Source: Akkermansiaceae bacterium
GTDB taxonomy: Bacteria > Verrucomicrobiota > Verrucomicrobiia > Verrucomicrobiales > DEV007
Assembly (NCBI GenBank): GCA_024233005.1
Contig: JACKQE010000004.1
Coordinates: 124,001-188,000 of the forward strand
Reading direction: 5' to 3'
DNA: 64,000 nucleotides
The translations under genes and the position numbers were made by a program. The notes under the pieces were generated by a model. That model was not told the DNA's origin. It searched no databases and saw only the letters and a program-made list of their open reading frames with translations. Below are positions 43,081-52,457 of the stretch, in pieces (the stretch's first letter is position 1; each line of letters begins with the position of its first letter).

Positions 43081-44490
43081 TCAGGCGATCACCGGGAAGA
43101 TCGGTCTTCCGCTCGAGATCATGAGCGGACGGTTCTGAGTATCGGTAATGTGTTCAGAGGGATCGATCCCCATGAGGTAGTAAATAGTGGCCGCGAGATC
43201 CTCCGGAGTCACAGGATACTCAGCGGGAGCGGTCCCGGTGGCATCGCTCGCGCCATGCACATAGCCGCCTTTGACCCCGCCACCCGCCAGGAGGACGGTA
43301 TAGCATTGCGGCCAGTGATCACGGCTGACGTTCTTGTTGATCTTGGGAGTGCGCCCGAATTCCCCCATCCAGACGACCAGGGTTTCATCCAGCAGTCCCC
43401 GCTGCTCCAGATCGTTCAGCAGGGTCGGCAGGGTCACATTGGTGATCGGGAGGTGGTATTTCTCCACAATCGGAAACATCCTGGTATTGTTGAATCCATG
43501 GGTGTCCCAACCGCCTTCGGTAGTGCTCTGCCCCCCGATGCTGGAGGAAAAATAGCAGGTCACAAATCGGACGCCATGCTCCACAAGACGCCGCGCCAGC
43601 AGGCATCCCTGACCATAGGTCGTGCGCCCGTAGGCATCCCGGATGACCGCGGGTTCGCGGGAAAGGTCGAAGGCTTCCCGGACTCGTGAACTATCGAGGA
43701 GAGAAAGGGCATTCCGGTAATACTCGTCCAGCCCCCGAGCCTCGGTCGAAGTTTCCAGGAGCCCTGACTGCCGGTCAATGATTTCCTGAAGCCCCCTGCG
43801 GGAGCGCAAGCGGTCGATGGAGAGATGGGCCGGAAGGCTGAACTCCGGCAAAGTGAAGGAAGACTCATTCGGATCTCGCCCAACGAAGAGCGGATCGTGG
43901 CGTTTCCCAAGGAAACTGGCGCCCTGCCCCGGCGTCTTGGATCCGTCCGCAATGACATGAGGGTAACTGACAAAAGAGGGAATGCCGGGATCGCGCATCG
44001 GCAGAAACCGGTCGGCCACCGAACCATAAGCGGGGCGCAGATCGATCGAATCCCTGAGCCGTTGGTCATCCGTCGGGGGAGCGTTGCCGCTCAACGCATA
44101 ATACCCCGCCGAGTTGTGGTTTTTCATCGTGTGATGGACCGAACGAATCAGCGTGCAGCGATCCATGAGCGGGGCGAGACGGGGCAAGTGCTCGGTGATC
44201 TCAATGTCGGGACTGCTGGTCCGGATCGGTTTGTGCGGGCTCCGGTACTCGCTGGGGGATTCCGGTTTCATGTCAAACAGGTCGACATGGCTCGGCCCCC
44301 CCCATTGGAAAAGGAAAATCACCGATTTGGCCCGAATGCGGGGCGCCGGAAGTCCCGAATCCAGAGTCGTGGCCGCCCGGGCGCGCCCCAGGGTGGACTC
44401 ATTGAGGCCCAGCATGCCGAGCGCACCGGCCCGGAGCAGACTGCGCCGACTGAAAACGCCGCGCCACAGGGATTCATCGAATGCATTCAT
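43081..44490 (-). CDS. DUF1501 secreted protein
   Basis: A 469-residue protein of the sulfatase-like DUF1501 family. It carries a twin-arginine-type start (FSRRSLLRAGALGMLG) followed by FLFQWGGPSHVDLFDMKPES and HHTMKNHNSAGYYALSG, then GGWDTHGFNNT and VWMGEFGRTPKINKN, all family landmarks. It lies 7 bp after the DUF1549/DUF1553 gene, and this pair is one of the commonest gene pairs in PVC genomes. The biochemical role is unknown. ATG 44490 gives the export signal; the longer frame to 44730 is not used. Confidence 0.92.
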   Translation of the reverse strand: MNAFDESLWRGVFSRRSLLRAGALGMLGLNESTLGRARAATTLDSGLPAPRIRAKSVIFLFQWGGPSHVDLFDMKPESPSEYRSPHKPIRTSSPDIEITEHLPRLAPLMDRCTLIRSVHHTMKNHNSAGYYALSGNAPPTDDQRLRDSIDLRPAYGSVADRFLPMRDPGIPSFVSYPHVIADGSKTPGQGASFLGKRHDPLFVGRDPNESSFTLPEFSLPAHLSIDRLRSRRGLQEIIDRQSGLLETSTEARGLDEYYRNALSLLDSSRVREAFDLSREPAVIRDAYGRTTYGQGCLLARRLVEHGVRFVTCYFSSSIGGQSTTEGGWDTHGFNNTRMFPIVEKYHLPITNVTLPTLLNDLEQRGLLDETLVVWMGEFGRTPKINKNVSRDHWPQCYTVLLAGGGVKGGYVHGASDATGTAPAEYPVTPEDLAATIYYLMGIDPSEHITDTQNRPLMISSGRPIFPVIA

Positions 44491-44497
44491 CAGGGTA

Positions 44498-46753
44498 TCA
44501 GCGTCGGAGCAGGAACTCTTTTGCATTGACCAAGGCCCATCCGAGATCTTCCCAGGCCGCACGAACTTTCCCGGGAGCGGCTTCCTCCACATGTCGCCGG
44601 GCGGCCTCGCGTTCGGGCGCGCGGGGAGCCCGCCCCACCAGAGCCCACCAGAGGTCATCGAGGGCGGCGTCGGCTTTCGGAGATCCGGCCAGACGAGCCA
44701 CCAAGCCGTTAGCGGAGCGAAGGGAACCATCCAGCACGGATCCGCTGGTCAGCTCGAAAACCTGGGCCAGGCTGGAGTCACCCGCCCGTTCCGTCTCGGT
44801 GTTCATAAGGCGCGGCGGCTTGCCAAAAAGAGTGAGGAAGCGGTCACAGGCACTGGGAGAACGGTCGTTGTAGACGGCTTTCACGCCGGGAAGTTCCACC
44901 GCCAGCAACGGCTCTTGATACCCGTTGAAACGGGATTCTCCGCCCAAGGCGCCGTGGAGGGAATCCAGAATTTGTTCGGCCGACAACCGCCTCGCGACCA
45001 CGTGGGTGTAGTTCAGGCCCGTGGCATCCCCCCGCACTCCGCCCGGGACATCTCCGGCGAGTTGGTAGGTTGAAGAATTGCAGATGAGGCGGATCAAATG
45101 TCTCAAGTCATACCCGCTGTGCACCAGTTCACTTGCCAGCGCATCCAGCAGAGCCGGGTGCGAGGGAGGATTCGTCGCCCGGAGGTCATCCACCGGATCA
45201 ATCAGCCCCCTGCCAAGGAGATGAAACCAAATGCGGTTCGCTTGGACCCGGGCAAAAGCCCCGTTTTCGGGCGAGGTCAACCATTTCGCAAGTTCGTCAA
45301 ACCGAGCCCCATCAAATGCCAATGCCATTCCTCCCAACAGCTTCGGAACAGGCTCCTTGCCGTTGCGAGGATCTTTCAATTCCCGCTTGGCATCGAATTT
45401 CACGACCTGTTCCCCGACGAATCGATTCTTGTCGTTTTTATCCTCCCGTGTGTTGTCCTTTTCTTCATACCCAATGCCGTCAAACACGGCAGCGAAGCCA
45501 TAATAATCGTCCATGGTCCACTTTTCGAACGGGTGGTTGTGGCATCGGGCGCAATTCATCCTCGCTCCGAGGAAGACTTGCGCCACCGCTTCGGCCCGGG
45601 CCTCGGGAGCGCGCAAGGCACGATAATAGTTGGCCGGGGCGACCCCGTAAGTGCTGCCACTGGCGCTGATGATGTCACGGGCGAACTCGTCCAGGGGAGT
45701 GCCTTTCGCGAGGCTGTCACGGATCCAGCCATGAAAGGCCCGCGTCCCCACGGTGTCGAGCGTCTTCTCTTCGACCCGGAGCAAATCAGCCCACTTCAGG
45801 GCCCAAAAATTGGCGAAGGCCATTCTCCCCAGCAGTTCATCGACCAAGTGTTGCCGCTTTTCCGGGGCGGGGTCGTCCACAAAAGTGCGGGCTTCCACAG
45901 CGGTGGGAATCCGGCCCACCAGATCAAGATAAACCCTCCGCACAAATATCCCGTCATCGCAGAGCGGGGCCACCGGCAGCCTGAGACGGCGCTGCTTGGC
46001 AAAGATTTCGCGATCGATGAAATTGGCCTCCGCCGGACCGTCCCAATGGTAACCGGGCGCATCAGCGACAAACGCCAAGGAAACAGGCTCCTGGCGTTCG
46101 AGAAAACGGGCCACAATGGTGGTTTCCCCCTCCCCCACACTGCGGACCCTCCCCTCGCGGTCGATCTCCACCAACAGCGTGGAGGGAGTGAAGACGGTCC
46201 AGCGCGTGACGTCCCGCTCGGTTCCATCGGTGAATTCAGCCAACACTCGGAGCCGGGTCTCGATTTTGGGAGCGAAATTGATTTCCTCGCGAGGGGTCAC
46301 CTGCAGACTTTTGAGACGCGGAGCATCGGGCGGATCCAGCGGAGCTCCGGCGGCAATCCACTTCGCCAGGATTTCATATTCCTCAGAATTCCGCTCGAAT
46401 CGCTTGCCGCCTTCATGCGGCATTTCCAAAGTCGGCTTGCGGATCAGCAGACTGTTGGCCGGATTTTCCTCATCCAGAAAGGACTTGATCAGAGTCGCAT
46501 GGTCTTTGACCGGGTTTTCGCCACGCAGGGAGAGCGCGAGATCGCCTCTGCCGACGAGAGCGCCGTGGCAGGCTCCGAGATTGCACCCCGCCTTGATCAG
46601 CACCGGCATCACTTCATGCCGAAACGACACCGCCGGGAGTTTGGCAGGTGCGATTGGCAGCGACTGGGACGCAGACGCCCTCTCTTCACCCCATCCCCCC
46701 ATGGGATAACAGGTGACCAAAACAATGGTCAATAAGAATTGCGAAGAAAACAT
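44498..46753 (-). CDS. DUF1549/DUF1553 secreted protein with haem-type motifs
   Basis: A 751-residue exported protein with an N-terminal signal peptide, the CNLGACHGALVGRG segment (cytochrome-like Cx4CH), an Ig-like (BIG2) stretch (SLQVTPREEINFAPKIETRL and the following strands), DUF1549 (FVRRVYLDLVGRIPTAVEAR, then GARMNCARCHNHPFEKWTMD) and DUF1553 (FARVQANRIWFHLLGRGLID). It lies directly upstream of the DUF1501 gene on the same strand. These pairs are thought to process polysaccharides, unproven. ATG 46753 is chosen over TTG 46768. Confidence 0.93.
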   Translation of the reverse strand: MFSSQFLLTIVLVTCYPMGGWGEERASASQSLPIAPAKLPAVSFRHEVMPVLIKAGCNLGACHGALVGRGDLALSLRGENPVKDHATLIKSFLDEENPANSLLIRKPTLEMPHEGGKRFERNSEEYEILAKWIAAGAPLDPPDAPRLKSLQVTPREEINFAPKIETRLRVLAEFTDGTERDVTRWTVFTPSTLLVEIDREGRVRSVGEGETTIVARFLERQEPVSLAFVADAPGYHWDGPAEANFIDREIFAKQRRLRLPVAPLCDDGIFVRRVYLDLVGRIPTAVEARTFVDDPAPEKRQHLVDELLGRMAFANFWALKWADLLRVEEKTLDTVGTRAFHGWIRDSLAKGTPLDEFARDIISASGSTYGVAPANYYRALRAPEARAEAVAQVFLGARMNCARCHNHPFEKWTMDDYYGFAAVFDGIGYEEKDNTREDKNDKNRFVGEQVVKFDAKRELKDPRNGKEPVPKLLGGMALAFDGARFDELAKWLTSPENGAFARVQANRIWFHLLGRGLIDPVDDLRATNPPSHPALLDALASELVHSGYDLRHLIRLICNSSTYQLAGDVPGGVRGDATGLNYTHVVARRLSAEQILDSLHGALGGESRFNGYQEPLLAVELPGVKAVYNDRSPSACDRFLTLFGKPPRLMNTETERAGDSSLAQVFELTSGSVLDGSLRSANGLVARLAGSPKADAALDDLWWALVGRAPRAPEREAARRHVEEAAPGKVRAAWEDLGWALVNAKEFLLRR

Positions 46754-46861
46754 CGGTCGACGCCGCAACTTCGTCCTAATGCAGGATCAGGGAAAGCCCG
46801 ACATCGCGCCATGCAAGAGCATGGAGTGAAACTGGCATCTGCAGGCCCGGTCGGCCCGGCC

Positions 46862-47671
46862 TCAGTCACGGATAGATTCCACCACCACCCGCTGCAGCTC
46901 TATGAGGCGGAAATGCAATTGGTCCCGCTCATATTTCGTGAGCCGGCCGTCGCATTTGTAGGAGCGTTCCGCCCGCTCCAGCCAGTGCAGACGATTGCGG
47001 ATGGTTTGAATATCCCCGCCACTGAGTCTCCGGCAGTGGCAGGACCAAACCAGAAGTTCCTCGACCCAGGCTTGGTGCCCGTTAAGGAGCGGTGTCCGGA
47101 GATCACAGGGAGCCTCTGCAGGATTGACCATCGGGGTCATCGAGATCAACCTGCCTTGGAGTTGGGCGATCCGCACGGCCGAAGCTTCAATGAACGGCTT
47201 GTCTCGGTCCGCATTGGGGATCCCACCAAAGAACGGACGGGACTGGGTGAAGTACTGCCGCACATTCTGCAGGAGACAGCGGTGCGCCGCCATCAGTTCA
47301 CGGCCACAGTCTTCCGAGATCCGATCATCCACGAGCGCCTGCAGGATGTCGGTGTAATTCTGAGAAAACCCCTCCTGCAGGACACTGGGCAACCCTTCTC
47401 CTCGCATGTCCCGCTCATGGAGGTAGGCCAGTTCCTGCACGGCGCTGAGTTCCGCCACACTGCGGTCCCACCGCCATGAAACACGCGGAACCTCATGAAT
47501 CAGGTCATTGAGCGACTCCAGATGGGTCAGCGAAGGGAGATCACTCCCGAGACCGGGTCCCAGATCAAATTCGGGAGCCTCCTCGCGCGGAACATTCATG
47601 GATATGAATTGGGCCCGACTCACCAGTGGCAGTGCAGAAACCAGAGCGATCAGGGTGAAGATTTTTTTCAT
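46862..47671 (-). CDS. Secreted protein of unknown function
   Basis: A 269-residue protein with a clear signal peptide (MKKIFTLIALVSALPLVSRA). The mature part is helix-rich, contains scattered cysteines (CGRELMAAHRC, CHCRRLSGG and YKCDGRLTKYERDQL near the end) and ends with a likely helix that resembles a DUF3300-free EF-hand-like segment, but no calcium motif is complete. I recognise no family. It lies 108 bp downstream of the DUF1549 gene start, on the same strand. Confidence 0.6.
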   Translation of the reverse strand: MKKIFTLIALVSALPLVSRAQFISMNVPREEAPEFDLGPGLGSDLPSLTHLESLNDLIHEVPRVSWRWDRSVAELSAVQELAYLHERDMRGEGLPSVLQEGFSQNYTDILQALVDDRISEDCGRELMAAHRCLLQNVRQYFTQSRPFFGGIPNADRDKPFIEASAVRIAQLQGRLISMTPMVNPAEAPCDLRTPLLNGHQAWVEELLVWSCHCRRLSGGDIQTIRNRLHWLERAERSYKCDGRLTKYERDQLHFRLIELQRVVVESIRD

Positions 47672-48118
47672 GGCAGGAAAATTTTCTATAATCCCCGCTA
47701 TCCTGAGAGAATTTTCTCATTTCCGCAACCCAATTCTGATGATTTTTTCATTTTGAGCATTCTCAGCCCCAACCGAACCCCATCTTCTCGCTGGGCAGAG
47801 TGAGTGAGTTGGCACCTTTTCATTCCAAATCCAGCCAGAGTCTGGCTGAGAATTCATTCCCTGGCAGGGCAAGGGCCACCGCTGGCCATGCCCTGGCCCT
47901 GAGCGATGGAGATCCCTCAAGCCGCAGAAGAGGGCTCCCGAAAGAATGGCTCACTCGATACGATGAATGGAACGCGGGAAAACAACCGGTCGACGCCGCC
48001 AACGGAAAAAGTGCGAGCCCCTTGTCCCAAAACCACACATCGCCTTCTGGAAGGCAGCCAGCTTCGCCCCCCGTTCCCTCTCATCACAACCCTATCTCCC
48101 TCACAATGCGAGGGTAGA
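47672..48118. other. 447-bp gap with no supported gene
   Basis: Lies between two minus-strand genes, and the first 90 bases are the AT-rich leader of the secreted unknown gene (on the minus strand TTATAG is 18 bp before its ATG). A GTG-started plus-strand frame at 47800-48117 (105 codons, starting MSELAPFHSK) is possible but has low-complexity composition and no homology I can see; I give it little weight. No RNA gene or terminator was recognised. Confidence 0.3.
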
Positions 48119-49699
48119 TCATTCCGCTCCGGCACCGATGAAAATTTCTTTCACAGTTCGATTCTCGATCTGAAAAATCACTCCCCCGTAAATAGATCCC
48201 GCCACAAAACTGTAAGGCTCATCAGGACTCGTCGTTCCGGGTTCCGATTCATGACTTTCATAGGCGCCGTAGGCCAGTTTCACTTCGTTGAGCGATGCCC
48301 CGATGCCAATGCCTCCGCTCGTGCGCAGAGGGCTGCCTTCTTCGATGTGGATCGAGGACACGGTTTTGGCCCCTCCTTTTTGCTCGGATTCCATCCAGAT
48401 CGTCAGTTTTTTGGAGGGATAACGCCAGTCGGTGCTGAATCCACCCGTGACTTCATTGGCGACCTCTTCCCCAACCTCTTCCGCCTCCCCCATGATCCGG
48501 CGAACCTCCCCCTCGGTCATTTCAAATTTGATTCCCGCGATCGAATCCGCTTTGAGCAACCGGACTGACAAATCTTCAGCCACCACGCCCTCCGGTCTCC
48601 AATTCGGAACTTTGAAGACAACGCCGTTTTCATCGCCGCGGTGGCTGCTCAGGTAAAGAGCCTCGGGCGTGACCACCATCGACTGAGGCATGAACTCCCC
48701 GGTATCGAGGATGATCGTGCGCTGGATCATCAGAGTGCTCCCCAGAAAGATGTGGATCACCCCGTGGCTGTCAGCGGCGACAACATATTGGTCATCACCC
48801 CCCAGAGCCATCACCATCGATCCCCGGAAATCGGCCCAACCGCGGGCCTCTCCGGTGGAGGCGTCCAGACTGCAGAGCAGTCCGGATTCTTCCCAGCCTC
48901 CCGCGGCAAAAAGAAGCTTTCCATCGGTTGCCAACTCCGTGAACCGCCCTTCCAGCGGAACCGTGGCCTGGGACTTCAAGGTGACCGGATCTATCCGGGT
49001 CAGTTGGCCTTTTACTTCGTTGCCGAGAAAAGGATTGTGCACCGTCCAAAGAGTCCCCCCCGCGAGTTCAAGGTCATTGGGATTGGCTCCCAATGAGGCA
49101 GAACGCTTCACCTTCCCGGAGGCAAGGTCCACGTTCAGGATCAGGGAATCCGCGCTGGAGCCATCTTTCGTCACCAAGACCAACAAAGACTCCCCGGTGG
49201 ATCGGATCGCTTCAGGGTAGTCCGGCGCGGTCGAGGCAATGGCGCCACCTTTGCCTTGCTCAGGCTGCCGCCAAATCAGGCCATCGGTGCAGACGGCGGC
49301 GTATACGATACCGTTCTGACTGGTCATCTGGACAGGCAAGCGCCCGCATTTGACCGATCCATTGCGCCTGCCGGTGAGGGGATCGTACTGTCCCAACGTG
49401 CGTACGCCGCTTTCGGCGACCCAAAGGGAGCCTCCAGCCAAAGCCAGACCTTCCGGCCATTTGCCAACGGAAATTACCAACGGGGTCAGGGTCAACCGGT
49501 CCGCCATCGGCCGTTGTCCGCGCTCCAAAGGAATCACAAAGGGCTTCAATGAAACCACGGAATGGCTGAGATCCCCGGCCTCGTTGGCCACCGGCTCGGG
49601 TTTCACCGGCGGCCCTGCGAGGCCGTCGCCAAGAAAGCCTGTCAGCCAAAAACCAACACCGACCTGAAAAACAGCTACAACCGCCCTCATTGTTTTCAT
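48119..49699 (-). CDS. Secreted beta-propeller-like protein
   Basis: A 526-residue exported protein. After the signal peptide and a short Pro-rich stretch, residues about 70-380 form repeated propeller strands of the YncE/NHL kind (EGLALAGGSLWVAESGVRTL, NDLELAGGTLWTVHNPFLGN, LATDGKLLFAAGGWEE). The last 140 residues form another domain with SIHIEEGSPLRTSGGIGIG. No catalytic motif is evident and I do not recognise the family. It may bind a substrate or scaffold a complex on the cell surface, which is only inference from the fold. Confidence 0.6.
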   Translation of the reverse strand: MKTMRAVVAVFQVGVGFWLTGFLGDGLAGPPVKPEPVANEAGDLSHSVVSLKPFVIPLERGQRPMADRLTLTPLVISVGKWPEGLALAGGSLWVAESGVRTLGQYDPLTGRRNGSVKCGRLPVQMTSQNGIVYAAVCTDGLIWRQPEQGKGGAIASTAPDYPEAIRSTGESLLVLVTKDGSSADSLILNVDLASGKVKRSASLGANPNDLELAGGTLWTVHNPFLGNEVKGQLTRIDPVTLKSQATVPLEGRFTELATDGKLLFAAGGWEESGLLCSLDASTGEARGWADFRGSMVMALGGDDQYVVAADSHGVIHIFLGSTLMIQRTIILDTGEFMPQSMVVTPEALYLSSHRGDENGVVFKVPNWRPEGVVAEDLSVRLLKADSIAGIKFEMTEGEVRRIMGEAEEVGEEVANEVTGGFSTDWRYPSKKLTIWMESEQKGGAKTVSSIHIEEGSPLRTSGGIGIGASLNEVKLAYGAYESHESEPGTTSPDEPYSFVAGSIYGGVIFQIENRTVKEIFIGAGAE

Positions 49700-49836
49700 G
49701 CGAGGAAGGAAGCATGGAAAGTGACCGTGGAAAGACGAATTCCAAGACCGGAGTGAACTAAATTTCCATACCGGAAGAGGTGGATCTCCCCCAAGGCAGG
49801 GCCAGCAAAGCCAGGATCAATCCGTCCGCCATCAAC

Positions 49837-51111
49837 CTACCCTCTGATCTGGCCGCCGCCTTCCACGAGGTATTTGTAACTGGTCAACTCCTCCAACCCC
49901 ATGGGACCGCGGGCGTGCAGTTTGTCGGTGCTGATGCCGATCTCCGCGCCGAATCCAAACTCGCCGCCGTCGCTGAAACGCGTGGAGCAATTCCAGAACA
50001 CCGCCGCCGAATCGATCTCCTCCTGAAAGCGGCGGGCGGCCACCGGGTCACCAGTGATGATGGCATCGCTATGGTGCGAACCATACTCATTGATGTGAAC
50101 AATGGCGGCATCCAAATCATCCACCACACCGACACTGAGGATCAGATCGAGATACTCGGTCCGCCAATCCGCCTCCGTGGCGGGTTCCACTGCGACCTCG
50201 GGAGCACCGGCCGCGACGGCGGCCCGAAAGGCTTCATCCCCGCGCAATTGCACCCCTTTGGCCGCAAATGCACGCGCCAGACGGGGGCCCTGAGCCGCGG
50301 CCACTTCCCGATGCAGCAGCAACGTTTCCATGGTGTTGCAGACTCCCGGCTTCTGCGTTTTGGCATTCACTGCCACGGCCTCGGCCATGTCCGCATCGGC
50401 CGCCCGGTCAATGTAGGTGTGGCAGATCCCGTCATAATGTTTGATGACCGGCATTCGGGCCAGAGACACGACGGTCTCGATGAGACCGGCGCCGCCCCGA
50501 GGAATGATGAGGTCCAGATAACGATCCATCTCCGCCATGTGCCGCACGCTTTCCCGGTCGGTGTTGGCGATGAGTTGGATGGCATGAGCCGGCAAGCCGG
50601 CCCGCTCTCCCCCCTCCTGGAGCGCCGCCGCGAGGGCAAGGTTGGAATGGATGGCCTCTCTGCCCCCCCGCAGAATCGTGGCATTCCCGGTTTTGAAACA
50701 GAGCACCGCGGCATCGACCGTGACATTGGGACGGGACTCGAAGATGATGCCGATGACCCCGATTGGCACCCGACGTTTCACAATGCGGATCCCGTTGGGC
50801 CGGGTCCAGTCTCGGAGCGTTTCCCCCACCGGATCCGGCAAAGTGGCAACCTGCCGCACCCCCTCCGCGACCGCCGCGAGCCGCTCCGGGGTCAAGGTCA
50901 AGCGGTCCAGCATTGCCGCTGACAGCCCCGCCTCGCGAGCCGCTTCCAAATCAAGGGCATTGGCCTCCAGAAGGGTGGCCTCCCTGGCCAGAAGCTCGTC
51001 CGCCATGGAAAGCAGAATGCGGTTTTTCTTCGCCGTGGAAAGAATGGCCAGAGCGTGCGCCGCGCTGCGGGCGTGCGCGCCCATGAGGTGAATTTCAGTG
51101 CGGAGGTCCAT
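49837..51111 (-). CDS. proA: Glutamate-5-semialdehyde dehydrogenase
   Basis: Reduces gamma-glutamyl phosphate to the semialdehyde with NADPH in proline synthesis. The 424-residue protein shows the family start MGAHARSAAHALAILSTAKK, VPIGVIGIIFESRPNVTVDA, GNATILRGGREAIHSN, the catalytic Cys in KPGVCNTMETLL, and near the end FGFGAEIGISTDKLHARGPM. Length is typical. proB is not next to it. It is downstream of menE by 81 bp on the same strand. Confidence 0.96.
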   Translation of the reverse strand: MDLRTEIHLMGAHARSAAHALAILSTAKKNRILLSMADELLAREATLLEANALDLEAAREAGLSAAMLDRLTLTPERLAAVAEGVRQVATLPDPVGETLRDWTRPNGIRIVKRRVPIGVIGIIFESRPNVTVDAAVLCFKTGNATILRGGREAIHSNLALAAALQEGGERAGLPAHAIQLIANTDRESVRHMAEMDRYLDLIIPRGGAGLIETVVSLARMPVIKHYDGICHTYIDRAADADMAEAVAVNAKTQKPGVCNTMETLLLHREVAAAQGPRLARAFAAKGVQLRGDEAFRAAVAAGAPEVAVEPATEADWRTEYLDLILSVGVVDDLDAAIVHINEYGSHHSDAIITGDPVAARRFQEEIDSAAVFWNCSTRFSDGGEFGFGAEIGISTDKLHARGPMGLEELTSYKYLVEGGGQIRG

Positions 51112-51192
51112 GCAGGGAGGATCGTTTGGGGGAAAGGCAGCAATAAACCCGCGCCAAGGGGAAAGGCGAGCGAATTTCCTCCCCCCCCGGGT

Positions 51193-52305
51193 TCACTTCA
51201 GTCCCAACACCCGCCAGAGGGGCTTTCCCAATGGAGACCGGGGCAGGCGAGGCACCTCGATCACCGCACGGATCCTTTCAAAAGGCGCCACCTTGGCATC
51301 AAAGGAGGCGATGCTGGCAGCCGTGTCGGATTCCCTGCCTTCGCAGAGGACCAACACCACGACATGCCCCAATCTTTCGTCCGGGCGCGCCGCGATCCAT
51401 CCCGGGGTGATCGAAACGGATTCCCAAACTTCCTGCAACCCATCCAGGGAAACCAGTTCCCCGCCCACTTTGACGCAGCGGTCGGCCCGCCCCAGGATTT
51501 CCAGCCGGTTGCCGGAGAGCCGGACCAGATCCCGCGTCGTGAACCACCCTCCTGCTCCGGCAAGGGGATGCAGGATCCCTTCTGAGCCCATCCATTCAAC
51601 CCAGCCAGAGGCGAGGGCCGGCCCCCGCAATTCCAAGAGGCCCTGGGGATTGGTCCGGGTTTCCCAGTGCGACAGGATGACCATGCCGGACTCCTCGGCG
51701 GCCTCTCCCGGTTCCGCAGTCGCGACCTGGGAAGCCGCTTCCGTGAGACCGTAACTTTGGAGAACCGGCCATCCCAATCTGCGGGCGGCCCGTGCATCCG
51801 ACCGGGACAGCGCCCCGCCGCCCACCACCAGAGCCCTCAGACTGGCGGGCGCCGTCAGGGAAGCCGCGACCAAATCGCTGATCTGGGTCGGGGTCAATGC
51901 CGAGAGGGTGGCTTGGGTGGTTCGGCAGATTTCCACAAATCCAGCGGCACTCCACGGCACCGGGACCACTGCCACATCGGCACCAGAAAGCCGGGCCCGG
52001 GCCAGAACCCCCAATCCACCGACATGAAAAAGCGGTAGGGCGAGGAGCCAGCGGTCCTCGCCGGTGGAATTCAGATGGGAATTGACCGCATGGGCCGAAG
52101 CCAGAAAGGCGTGCCGGGACAGCGCCATCCATTTCGAAACTCCCGTGGAGCCAGAAGTGCCCAGCAACAAATGCCCCCGTAATTCCGGCTGGCGTTCGGC
52201 CCAGGCTTCCAGAGGAGTGACGTCCCATCCGAGACGAGGATTCACCAACACGCGCGCTTCCGCATCATGATCGTCCCAAAAACCGGGTTGCAGAAGAAGG
52301 TCCAA
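51193..52305 (-). CDS. menE: AMP-binding enzyme, o-succinylbenzoate-CoA ligase-like
   Basis: A 370-residue adenylate-forming ligase, shorter than most acyl-CoA synthetases, as is usual for MenE in menaquinone synthesis. The P-loop is LLGTSGSTGVSKWMALS, the MenE-like block LALPLFHVGGLGVLARARLS follows, then LQSYGLTEAASQVA and, near the end, LEILGRADRCVKVGGELVSL with the C-terminal Lys region. No other men gene adjoins it, so MenE is the best but not the only possible assignment. Confidence 0.8.
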   Translation of the reverse strand: MDLLLQPGFWDDHDAEARVLVNPRLGWDVTPLEAWAERQPELRGHLLLGTSGSTGVSKWMALSRHAFLASAHAVNSHLNSTGEDRWLLALPLFHVGGLGVLARARLSGADVAVVPVPWSAAGFVEICRTTQATLSALTPTQISDLVAASLTAPASLRALVVGGGALSRSDARAARRLGWPVLQSYGLTEAASQVATAEPGEAAEESGMVILSHWETRTNPQGLLELRGPALASGWVEWMGSEGILHPLAGAGGWFTTRDLVRLSGNRLEILGRADRCVKVGGELVSLDGLQEVWESVSITPGWIAARPDERLGHVVVLVLCEGRESDTAASIASFDAKVAPFERIRAVIEVPRLPRSPLGKPLWRVLGLK

Positions 52306-52407
52306 GGCGATGCATCTTACTGTTCCGGTCCCCTCGGGTCAATCGACGAGCCGCAGAAAGGCTCTCCCCCCGCCTCCCGCGGACCGGGGCCTTCCCTTGA
52401 TTTCGCA

Positions 52408-52421
52408 GCAACCGCGGTTGC
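52408..52421. promoter_or_regulatory. Palindrome between menE and the GnnA-like gene
   Basis: GCAACCGCGGTTGC is a perfect 14-bp palindrome in the 152-bp gap between the divergent genes. It may be an operator or simply a chance GC-rich palindrome. Confidence 0.2.
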
Positions 52422-52457
52422 GCGATGCTCTGCTGGCGTCTTTATTCCGCGCCATCC

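Noticed and set aside
45098..46735. Long open frame on the plus strand (545 codons)
   Set aside because: Antisense of the DUF1549/DUF1553 gene, which has a signal peptide and all family motifs.
47906..48568. Plus-strand frame of 220 codons in and beyond the 447-bp gap
   Set aside because: Its second half is antisense to the propeller gene, and the first part lacks coding-like composition.
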